Below, piece after piece: positions 57,045 through 64,000 of a DNA stretch of 64,000 nucleotides; position 1 is the stretch's first letter; every line of letters starts with the position of its first letter. Source of the stretch: Pseudosulfitobacter pseudonitzschiae (GTDB taxonomy: Bacteria > Pseudomonadota > Alphaproteobacteria > Rhodobacterales > Rhodobacteraceae); the NCBI RefSeq assembly GCF_002222635.1, contig NZ_CP022415.1, positions 1,860,001 through 1,924,000 of the forward strand, given 5' to 3'. The notes under the pieces are model-generated. The model had not been told where the DNA came from, did not search any database, and was given only the letters and a program-made list of their open reading frames with translations. The position numbers were made by a program, and so were the translations under genes.

Positions 57045-58208
57045 TCACGCCATCGCACCCATCAATTCGCGACCGATCAGCATCCGGCGGATTTCCGATG
57101 TGCCGGCCCCGATCTCCATCAGCTTGGCGTCGCGAAACAGACGGCTCACCGGACTGTCGGACAGGAACCCAGCCCCGCCCAGCGCCTGTACGGCCTGATG
57201 CGCCTGCACCATTGCCTGCTCGGAGGCATAAAGACAGCACGCCGCCGCATCCTGACGGGTCACGGTGCCCTTGTCACAGGCCCGCGCCACTTCGTAGACG
57301 TAGGCCCGCGCGCTGTTCATCGCCGTATACATGTCGGCAATCTTGCCCTGCATCAGCTGGAAGTTCCCGATAGGCTGGCCGAACTGCTTGCGCTCGGAGA
57401 CATAGGGCATGACCTCGTCCAGACAGGCGGCCATAATCCCAAGCCCGATGCCCGCCAGCACAACACGTTCGTAATCAAGGCCCGACATCAGCACAGCAAC
57501 GCCCTTGCCCTCTTCGCCCAAGATATTCTCGAACGGCACTTCGACGCCGTCAAAGATCAGCTCGGCGGTGTTGCTGCCACGCATCCCCAGCTTGTCGAAA
57601 TGCGGCGAGGTGGAAAAGCCGACCATGTCTTTTTCGATCAGGAACGCGGTGATGCCACGGCTGCCCGCATCGGGGTCGGTTTTCGCATAGACCACCAGCG
57701 TGTCGGCATCGGGGCCGTTGGTGATCCAGTATTTGTTGCCGCTCAGCCGGAAGTGATCGTTCCGCTTTTCGGCCCGCAGCTTCATGCTGACCACATCGCT
57801 GCCCGCACCCGGTTCGGACATGGCCAAGGCACCGACGTGCTGGCCGCTGACCAGACCGGGCAGGTATTTCTCCTTTTGCTCGGGCGTGCCGTTCAGCTTG
57901 ATCTGGTTCACGCAGAGGTTCGAATGGGCGCCATAAGAAAGCGAGACAGAGGCCGACGCGCGCGCAATCTCTTCCACGGCGACGGTATGCGCCAGATAGG
58001 ACATGCCCGATCCGCCGAATTCTTCCTCTACGGTGATGCCCAGCAGGCCCAACTCACCCATCTCGGCCCACAGAGCGTGGGGGAATTCGTTGGTCTGGTC
58101 GATCTGGTGCGCCATCGGGCGCACGCGCTCTTGTGCCCAGCGGTGCACCATTTCGCGCAGGCTGTTGGCATCCTCGCCCAGATCGAACGTCATTGAATGG
58201 GTAAACAT
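57045..58208 (-). CDS. liuA: Isovaleryl-CoA dehydrogenase
   Basis: A flavoprotein of 387 residues that oxidises isovaleryl-CoA to 3-methylcrotonyl-CoA, the first committed leucine step. The catalytic Glu of isovaleryl-specific enzymes appears in [15 protein letters not shown], the flavin segments [13 protein letters not shown] and KYWITNGP are present, and the C-terminal [15 protein letters not shown] is typical. Start at 58208 (GGGAGGTATGCGCGG ahead). It is the first gene of the operon and is preceded by a palindromic site. Confidence 0.95.
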   Translation of the reverse strand: MFTHSMTFDLGEDANSLREMVHRWAQERVRPMAHQIDQTNEFPHALWAEMGELGLLGITVEEEFGGSGMSYLAHTVAVEEIARASASVSLSYGAHSNLCVNQIKLNGTPEQKEKYLPGLVSGQHVGALAMSEPGAGSDVVSMKLRAEKRNDHFRLSGNKYWITNGPDADTLVVYAKTDPDAGSRGITAFLIEKDMVGFSTSPHFDKLGMRGSNTAELIFDGVEVPFENILGEEGKGVAVLMSGLDYERVVLAGIGLGIMAACLDEVMPYVSERKQFGQPIGNFQLMQGKIADMYTAMNSARAYVYEVARACDKGTVTRQDAAACCLYASEQAMVQAHQAVQALGGAGFLSDSPVSRLFRDAKLMEIGAGTSEIRRMLIGRELMGAMA

Positions 58209-58224
58209 CCGCGCATACCTCCCG

Positions 58225-58245
58225 TTATTGAACGCTTGTTCATTA
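58225..58245 (-). promoter_or_regulatory. Palindromic operator candidate upstream of the leucine operon
   Basis: TATTGAAC-GCTT-GTTCATTA: 8-base arms matching at seven positions around a 4-base spacer, lying 17-37 bases before the liuA start. It has the size of a TetR-type site. No regulator gene is adjacent, so the acting protein is unknown. Confidence 0.5.
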
Positions 58246-58355
58246 CTTACATGCCCGCGCCCCGTCCGGTCAAGTATGATCACCACCCCTGCCGCGGAAC
58301 AAGCGCCGAGATGATGCGTTGAGCTGCGAATGCAGCATGAAAAAGGACATCCGCC

Positions 58356-58844
58356 ATGAAAGATCATGACAGACAATCCGGGATAAAAGAGACATTCTGG
58401 GACCGCCTGGAAGGCATAACGGCCGGTATGCTGGCCACACCCAGCGACCGCGCCCGCCCGATGTCGCACAACATTCGTGACGATGACGAACAGGTGCTGT
58501 GGTTCATCACCGCGCATGGCACCGACATCGCCGACGCCGCCAAGTTGGGCAGTGCGGCAACCTATCTGGTCGCCTGCCAGCACAACAAACTTTACGCCAC
58601 CATCGAAGGTGCGCTGGATGTTGTAAGCGACAAAGAGGTGCTGGACGAACTGTGGTCGCCCGCCGCCGACGCCTGGTTCGAGGGCGGAGAGCACGACGTT
58701 GACGTCTGCCTTGTCCGGATGAAACCGTCCAAGGCCGAGGTCTGGCTGACCGATGGCAGCGCGCGGTTCTTCTATGAGGTCGCCAAGGCCAATCTGACCG
58801 ACAAAAAGCCCGATTTGGGCACGTACGGGGTACTGACGTTTTGA
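58356..58844 (+). CDS. Pyridoxamine 5'-phosphate oxidase-fold protein (general stress type)
   Basis: A 162-residue flavin-binding-fold protein of the general-stress (Gsp26) type: the N-terminal [15 protein letters not shown] and [11 protein letters not shown] segments, then [12 protein letters not shown] and [11 protein letters not shown]. Relatives bind FMN or FAD, but their physiological role is unclear. It is divergent to the leucine operon; its stop overlaps the creA-like start by four bases (TTGA). Confidence 0.85.
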   Translation: MKDHDRQSGIKETFWDRLEGITAGMLATPSDRARPMSHNIRDDDEQVLWFITAHGTDIADAAKLGSAATYLVACQHNKLYATIEGALDVVSDKEVLDELWSPAADAWFEGGEHDVDVCLVRMKPSKAEVWLTDGSARFFYEVAKANLTDKKPDLGTYGVLTF

Positions 58845-59299
58845 CCCGTCTGAGCACGTGGATCATCGCCGCACTGCTGGGAACCGGCAGCGCAGCGCAG
58901 GCCGATCAGGTGGGCGAAATCGGTGTCGACTGGGCAGGCAATGACATCGTGATCGAAGCGATCCCTGATCCGGACGTTGCGGGTGTCACCTGTCATATCG
59001 CCTATTTCGATCGCGGCCTGATCGACCGGCTGGCCAACGGCAACTGGTTCGAAGATCCATCAAACTCGTCGATCTCTTGCCGCCAGACCGGCCCGATCAA
59101 AGTGGGTGACATCGACCGCAGCGAAGATGGCGAGGATGTGTTTCGCACGTCGCGGTCCATCGTGCTTAAAACCCTGCGCGTCAAACGGATATTTGACGAG
59201 GCGAACCAGACGCTGATCTATGTGGCCCACGCCCGCGAGCTGACCCAAGGCAGCGCCAAGGTCAGCATGTCCACGGTGCCGCTATACGGGTCCGACTAG
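58841..59299 (+). CDS. creA: CreA family protein
   Basis: A 152-residue secreted protein of the CreA family: a signal peptide to about Ala20, followed by the family blocks [27 protein letters not shown] and [20 protein letters not shown] (in pieces [13 protein letters not shown] and DEANQTL). CreA is widespread but its function is not known. It starts with a TTG that overlaps the PNPOx stop (TTGA). Confidence 0.88.
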   Translation: MTRLSTWIIAALLGTGSAAQADQVGEIGVDWAGNDIVIEAIPDPDVAGVTCHIAYFDRGLIDRLANGNWFEDPSNSSISCRQTGPIKVGDIDRSEDGEDVFRTSRSIVLKTLRVKRIFDEANQTLIYVAHARELTQGSAKVSMSTVPLYGSD

Positions 59300-59302
59300 C
59301 GC

Positions 59303-60496
59303 TCAGGCGGCCTGATAGACCGCCGACACCTCGCTGCGGATGATCCGCGCGATCAATGCGCAGTCATCGGTCGAAAAGGTCAGCGGCACCCGCATGTCCA
59401 CGATGCCCGCCAGCACCCTGTCGGTGGCGGGCATCGCCTCGGATGCGGCATAGCGCCAACTGTCGTATTTCGACGTGAATGCGGTGGGTTCGGGCGCGCC
59501 GAACCATTTCAGCTCGACCCCGCGGGCGGCACAGCGTTTTATGACGGCTTGCAGCTTGGCGACATCCCAGTCCAGCAGTAGAAACTGGAAGGACGAGCCG
59601 ACGATACGTTCCACCTCGGCGCGTTCCACAACCTTCAGGCCCGGTGTGCCGCGCACGCCGTCTTCCAGCACTTTGTACCGCGCGTTCCAGCGGGCGCACT
59701 GGGTTTCAAGTGCGGCCAGTTGCGGACGCAGGATCGCGGCGCGCAGGTTGTCCATCCGGCCCGAGATGTTGGGCGTTGTATAACGCAACTCCTCGAACAC
59801 TTCTGCGGGGGGAGCTGCCAGATGACGTTCGTACAGCATATAGCTGCCCGACAGCATCACAGCCCGCGCTGCGACGTCGGCATCGTCGGTCACCAGCAAA
59901 CCGCCCTCGCCCGCGTTCACGTGTTTGTAGGTCTGGCAGGAATAACATCCCACCACACCATGTCGCCCCGACGGCACGCCGTTCCACGCCGCCCCCATCG
60001 TGTGGGCGCAATCCTCGACCACCTGAATGCCATGCCGGTCACAGATCGCCATCAGCGCGTCCATGTCGCAGATGTGTCCGCGCATATGGCTTAGCAGCAG
60101 CACACGGGCCTGCCCGCCCTTGGCGTCCAGATCATCCAGATCAATCGTCAGATCCTCGGTTACACCAACAAAGACCGGCACAGCTCCAAGCGAGGCAATC
60201 GCCCCCGGAACAGGGGCCAGCGTAAAGGCGTTGGACAGCACCCTGCCGCCCGGTTTGACACCGATCGCCCGCAGCGCCGTGGCCATCGCATAGCCGCCCG
60301 ACGCCACCGCCAGGCAGTATTTTGCCCCGACCAGTGCCGCAAACTCCTGTTCCAGCATGGCCGCTTCGGCCACTTCATCCCCCACAGTATTGTAACGATG
60401 CAAACGCCCGTGGCGCATCACCCGCACGGCGGCTTCTATGCCTGCCTCGGGGATCGACTCTTGTTGGGTAAAGCTGCCCTCGAACACCTCGCTCAT
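59303..60496 (-). CDS. DegT/DnrJ/EryC1/StrS-family aminotransferase
   Basis: A 397-residue pyridoxal-phosphate enzyme of the sugar-aminotransferase class. The cofactor Lys sits in CQTYKHVNAGEGGLL (about residue 216), with the Asp/Gln pair in VVEDCAHTMGA. Members add amino groups to nucleotide-activated keto sugars. It overlaps the following HAD gene by four bases; the divergent glmU-glmS genes make UDP-GlcNAc precursors, so an amino-sugar context is plausible, without proof. Confidence 0.85.
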   Translation of the reverse strand: MSEVFEGSFTQQESIPEAGIEAAVRVMRHGRLHRYNTVGDEVAEAAMLEQEFAALVGAKYCLAVASGGYAMATALRAIGVKPGGRVLSNAFTLAPVPGAIASLGAVPVFVGVTEDLTIDLDDLDAKGGQARVLLLSHMRGHICDMDALMAICDRHGIQVVEDCAHTMGAAWNGVPSGRHGVVGCYSCQTYKHVNAGEGGLLVTDDADVAARAVMLSGSYMLYERHLAAPPAEVFEELRYTTPNISGRMDNLRAAILRPQLAALETQCARWNARYKVLEDGVRGTPGLKVVERAEVERIVGSSFQFLLLDWDVAKLQAVIKRCAARGVELKWFGAPEPTAFTSKYDSWRYAASEAMPATDRVLAGIVDMRVPLTFSTDDCALIARIIRSEVSAVYQAA

Positions 60497-61164
60497 GCGG
60501 CGGCCTCGCCGCGCAGCAGGTGACGCGCCAGTGCGGGCAGATCGGCGTAATCATGCAGCAATGCTTCGGGTTCCAGTGCCGCCATATCCTCGCCCGAGGG
60601 GCCGAAGGTGACCAGAACCGATGGCACGCCTGCGGCCCGTGCGGTGTTGCGGTCGGTGTCGCTGTCACCGATCAGGATGCAGGTATCAGATCCGCCCGCA
60701 GCCCGCGCGGCCGCAAGCAGGGGTGCGGGATCGGGTTTGCGCACGGGCAGCGTATCGGCCCCGATCATCGACGCGAATGCATCACGCACCCCCAGCGATT
60801 GCAGCAGTTTTTCCGCCAGTGCGGCGGGTTTGTTGGTGCAGATGCCCACGGCAAAGCCGTCCGCCTTGATCGCCGCAACTGCCTCCATCGCGCCGGGATA
60901 CATCACGGTATGCAGATCAATTGCACCATCATAGGCCTCCAGCAGCACGGGATAATACTTCGCAATCAGCGCCTCGTCCAACCGGCCCAGCCGCGTCAGC
61001 CCCAAGGCCAGCATCGCCCGCCCGCCGCGCAGCGCCGCCCCCGCGTCGGCCGCAGTCAGCACATCGCCCGCGCCCATATCGCGAAAACACACGTTCGCGG
61101 CGGCCAGCAAATCGCCGCTGGTGTCTGCCAAAGTGCCGTCCAGATCAAAGATTACCGATGTCAT
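60493..61164 (-). CDS. gph: HAD-family phosphatase, phosphoglycolate phosphatase-like
   Basis: A 223-residue haloacid dehalogenase-type phosphatase: nucleophile motif IFDLDGTLAD, then ICTNKPAALAEK and the acid motif ILIGDSDTDRN. The layout is that of Gph/phosphatases for small phosphates. Phosphoglycolate is the likeliest substrate by family; sugar phosphates are an alternative in view of the neighbouring DegT and glm genes. Confidence 0.85.
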   Translation of the reverse strand: MTSVIFDLDGTLADTSGDLLAAANVCFRDMGAGDVLTAADAGAALRGGRAMLALGLTRLGRLDEALIAKYYPVLLEAYDGAIDLHTVMYPGAMEAVAAIKADGFAVGICTNKPAALAEKLLQSLGVRDAFASMIGADTLPVRKPDPAPLLAAARAAGGSDTCILIGDSDTDRNTARAAGVPSVLVTFGPSGEDMAALEPEALLHDYADLPALARHLLRGEAAA

Positions 61165-61304
61165 GCCTGTCTCCTGATGGGCGGATCATTGCCGTCCTGT
61201 CATTGTTCGTGTTACGGCCAGCAATCTTGTTTGATGGGGCCAACGGTTGCGCCGCATGGCAAGATGGATAAAACGGTCACACCAAGAACACAAAGAGATT
61301 TGGC

Positions 61305-62657
61305 ATGAGCATCGCGACGGTCATCCTTGCCGCTGGCAAAGGCACGCGGATGAATTCGGACATTCCGAAAGTCCTCCACCCCATCGCAGGCGCGCCCATG
61401 CTGGTGCACGCACTGCAAGCGGCGCGGTCACTGGAACCCGCAGGCATGGTTGTCGTCGCAGGCCACGGTGCCGAAGCTGTCACTCAGGTCGTACAGGAAT
61501 ATGACGAAGAAACGCAGGTTGTTGTACAAGACGAGCAGTTGGGCACCGGCCATGCGGTACAACAGGCCCGCGCGGCGCTGGACGGTTTTGACGGCACGGT
61601 GATCGTGCTTTATGCCGATACGCCCTTCGTGCGCCCCGAGACATTGCAAGCGATGATCGACGCACGCAGCACGCAAGACGTTGTGGTTCTGGGGTTCGAG
61701 GCGACCGATCCGGGACGCTATGGCCGCTTGAAGATGGCGGGCGAAACGCTTGAAGCGATTGTAGAATTCAACGACGCCACCGAAGCCGAACGCGCCATCA
61801 CCCTGTGCAATTCAGGCGTTGTGGCCTGTGATGCCGCCACGCTGTTTTCGCTGCTGGATGCGGTGACCAACGACAATGCGGCAGGCGAATATTACCTGAC
61901 TGACATTATCGGCCTTGCCCGCGCACGCGGGCTGAGTGCCGGCGTCGTCACCTGCCCGCAGGCGGAAACGCTGGGCATCAATTCGCGCGCGGAACTGGCC
62001 GCAGCCGATGCGTTGTTCCAGCAGGCCGCCCGCGCCACAGCAATGGAAGACGGCGTGACCCTGCTGGACCCTGCCAGCATCTATTTCGCTTATGACACCG
62101 TCATTGGCCGCGATACTGTGATCGAGCCGCATGTGTTTTTCGGCCCCGAAGTGACGATCGAATCCGGTGCCCGCATCCGCGCGTTCTCGCACCTTGAAGG
62201 CTGCCATGTGGCACGCGGCGGGGTCGTTGGCCCCTATGCCCGTCTGCGTCCGGGTGCCGAGCTGTCCGAAGATGTACGCGTCGGCAACTTTGTCGAGATC
62301 AAGAATGCGACCATTGACGCAGGGGCCAAGGTCAATCACCTCAGCTATATCGGAGATGCATTTGTGGGGGCCGGCGCCAATATCGGCGCAGGCACCATCA
62401 CCTGCAATTATGACGGCGTGTTGAAACACCACACCCACATCGGCGCGCGCGCCTTTATCGGATCAAACACTATGCTGGTGGCCCCTGTGTCCATCGGCAA
62501 CGAGGCTATGACAGCCTCGGGTTCGGTTATCACATCCGACGTCGAAGACGGTGCGCTGGCCATCGCCCGCGCCCACCAAACCGAAAAGCCAGGAATGGCG
62601 CGCAAGCTGATGCAGATGCTGCGTGCCAAAAAGGCCAGACAAACAAGGGGCAACTAA
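61305..62657 (+). CDS. glmU: Bifunctional UDP-N-acetylglucosamine pyrophosphorylase / glucosamine-1-phosphate acetyltransferase
   Basis: Makes UDP-GlcNAc for peptidoglycan and LPS. The N-terminal half shows ILAAGKGTRMNSDIPKVLHP (uridyltransferase), the C-terminal half left-handed beta-helix hexapeptides (about 260-430) with the catalytic His/Asn region. 450 residues, normal length. glmS starts 1 base after its stop; the pair is a biosynthetic unit. Confidence 0.97.
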   Translation: MSIATVILAAGKGTRMNSDIPKVLHPIAGAPMLVHALQAARSLEPAGMVVVAGHGAEAVTQVVQEYDEETQVVVQDEQLGTGHAVQQARAALDGFDGTVIVLYADTPFVRPETLQAMIDARSTQDVVVLGFEATDPGRYGRLKMAGETLEAIVEFNDATEAERAITLCNSGVVACDAATLFSLLDAVTNDNAAGEYYLTDIIGLARARGLSAGVVTCPQAETLGINSRAELAAADALFQQAARATAMEDGVTLLDPASIYFAYDTVIGRDTVIEPHVFFGPEVTIESGARIRAFSHLEGCHVARGGVVGPYARLRPGAELSEDVRVGNFVEIKNATIDAGAKVNHLSYIGDAFVGAGANIGAGTITCNYDGVLKHHTHIGARAFIGSNTMLVAPVSIGNEAMTASGSVITSDVEDGALAIARAHQTEKPGMARKLMQMLRAKKARQTRGN

Positions 62658-62658
62658 G

Positions 62659-64000
62659 ATGTGCGGAATCGTTGGCGTTCTGGGCAACCACGAGGTTGCC
62701 CCCATTCTGGTCGAGGCGCTGAAGCGTCTGGAATATCGCGGCTATGACAGCGCAGGCATCGCCACCGTGAACCACGGCACGCTGGACCGCCGCCGCGCGG
62801 TGGGCAAGCTGGTGAACCTCAGCGACCTGCTGGTGCATGAACCACTGGCGGGCAAGGCTGGCATCGGCCACACCCGCTGGGCCACGCACGGTGCACCTTC
62901 GGTTGCCAACGCGCACCCGCATCAGGCGGGACCGGTGGCTGTGGTACACAACGGCATCATCGAAAACTTTCGCGAGCTGCGCGCTGAACTGGCCGAAGCG
63001 GGCATCGCGTTTGTCACGGAAACCGACACCGAAACCGTCGCCCTTATGGCGCAGATGTACATGGACCGTGGCGCAGACCCTGTGTCGGCTGCCAACCAGA
63101 CGCTGGACCGGCTGCACGGTGCCTTTGCGCTGGCCTTTTTGTTTCAGGGGCAGGACGACCTGATTATCGCCGCACGCAAGGGTTCGCCTCTGGCTATCGG
63201 GCACGGCGACGGCGAGATGTTCGTGGGATCGGATGCCATAGCGCTGGCTCCGCTGACCGACCGGATCACCTATCTTGAGGAAGGCGACCGCGCGGTTGTT
63301 ACCCGCACCTCGCTGGAAATCCACGACGCCAACGGCACGCTGGCCAATCGCGCGGTCAAGACAATCCAGATCGACGCCACCCGCGTCGACAAGGGCGGCC
63401 ACAAACACTTTATGGCCAAGGAAATCGCCGAACAGCCCACGGTGATCGGCAATGCGCTGGCCAACTACCTGACCGCCGAAGGCCATATCGCCCTGCCCGA
63501 TCCCGGCGTGGATTTCAACGACATCGACCGGCTGACGCTGGTTGCGTGCGGCACCGCCTATTACGCCTGTCTGACGGCGAAATACTGGTTCGAACAGATT
63601 GCACGCATTCCCGTCGAGGTCGATGTCGCGTCCGAGTTCCGCTATCGCGAGCCGCCGATCCCCGACCGCACGCTGGCGCTGTTCGTGTCGCAATCGGGCG
63701 AAACTGCCGACACGCTGGCCGCGCTGCGCTATTGCGAAGGCAAAGCCGCGCGCATCCTGTCGGTGGTCAATGTCCCCGAAAGCTCGATCGCGCGCGAAAG
63801 CGATCTGGCGTTGCCGATCCACGCGGGCATCGAAGTGGGCGTCGCCTCGACCAAGGCGTTCACCTGCCAACTGACCGTACTGCTGATGCTGGCGCTGAAG
63901 GCCGCGTCGGATCGTGGCACGCTGTCGGCGGATGCGCTGGCCGATCACGTTTCGGCCCTGCGCGGATTGCCTGCGCTGATGTCCGTGGCGCTTGAGCAGA
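62659..64000 (+). CDS. glmS: Glutamine--fructose-6-phosphate aminotransferase (3' end outside window)
   Basis: Converts fructose 6-phosphate and glutamine to glucosamine 6-phosphate. N-terminal nucleophile Cys in MCGIVGVLG, glutaminase segments GHTRWATHG, then a SIS isomerase domain (SQSGETADTL). About 447 codons are seen of roughly 605 expected, so the gene continues past the window. No glmS riboswitch-like leader is present, since it follows glmU directly. Confidence 0.95.
   Translation, partial: MCGIVGVLGNHEVAPILVEALKRLEYRGYDSAGIATVNHGTLDRRRAVGKLVNLSDLLVHEPLAGKAGIGHTRWATHGAPSVANAHPHQAGPVAVVHNGIIENFRELRAELAEAGIAFVTETDTETVALMAQMYMDRGADPVSAANQTLDRLHGAFALAFLFQGQDDLIIAARKGSPLAIGHGDGEMFVGSDAIALAPLTDRITYLEEGDRAVVTRTSLEIHDANGTLANRAVKTIQIDATRVDKGGHKHFMAKEIAEQPTVIGNALANYLTAEGHIALPDPGVDFNDIDRLTLVACGTAYYACLTAKYWFEQIARIPVEVDVASEFRYREPPIPDRTLALFVSQSGETADTLAALRYCEGKAARILSVVNVPESSIARESDLALPIHAGIEVGVASTKAFTCQLTVLLMLALKAASDRGTLSADALADHVSALRGLPALMSVALEQ

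Overview
The window is a gene-dense, high-GC stretch of an alphaproteobacterial chromosome. I infer Rhodobacteraceae, most likely the Roseobacter group. The grounds are a nuo (complex I) operon with small accessory genes between its subunit genes, a leucine-degradation (liu) operon, a Bacillus-type PurF next to cvpA, two Hint-domain proteins, and a family of short GC-rich intergenic hairpin elements. I saw no rRNA, tRNA, CRISPR array or intact insertion sequence.

Layout. 1-11.9 kb (+ strand): the end of a lipid-transport ATPase gene (MlaF type), a PqiA-type membrane protein, a membrane coiled-coil protein, radA, cvpA-purF, small unknowns and an SDR, then surE-pcm-nlpD (same order as in enterobacteria) and a first Hint protein. 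11.9-14.3 kb (- strand): tatA-tatB-tatC and a DUF815 ATPase. 14.4-20.3 kb: a YafY/WYL regulator with a palindrome touching its start codon; an ABC ATPase overlapping two Lin0512-family genes; an AlkC-like DNA glycosylase; an atypical SDR; a second Hint protein. 20.3-25.3 kb (+): prfC, an unknown gene, a glycosyltransferase and a DEAD-box RNA helicase, closed by a strong bidirectional terminator facing an osmC gene. 25.9-48 kb (- strand): the complete complex I operon nuoA-N, followed by birA, coaX and RNase J. 48.3-49.3 kb: a small island with a DnaB-like mini-helicase. 49.3-58.2 kb (- strand): the leucine catabolic operon, from isovaleryl-CoA dehydrogenase to an enoyl-CoA hydratase. 58.3-64 kb: a flavin-fold stress protein with creA, a DegT aminotransferase with a HAD phosphatase (-), and glmU-glmS (+; glmS runs off the window).

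The complex I operon holds the most unexplained structure. Besides the fourteen subunit genes it carries a CMD-family gene, a MAPEG gene, two lipoprotein-like genes, a secreted DUF5333-like protein, a small DUF5337-like membrane protein, and a membrane protein whose C-terminal domain is nearly duplicated at the end of an extended NuoE. Three very short reading frames (57, 55 and 27 codons) lie exactly between nuoC and nuoD and between nuoJ and nuoK, each sharing stop and start bases with both neighbours. A textbook hairpin terminator sits between nuoA and nuoB.

Many gene pairs overlap by one to four bases (tat, nuo, liu, surE-pcm, PNPOx-creA, degT-gph), so translational coupling is the rule. 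Functional names rest on motifs read by eye; no database search was run.
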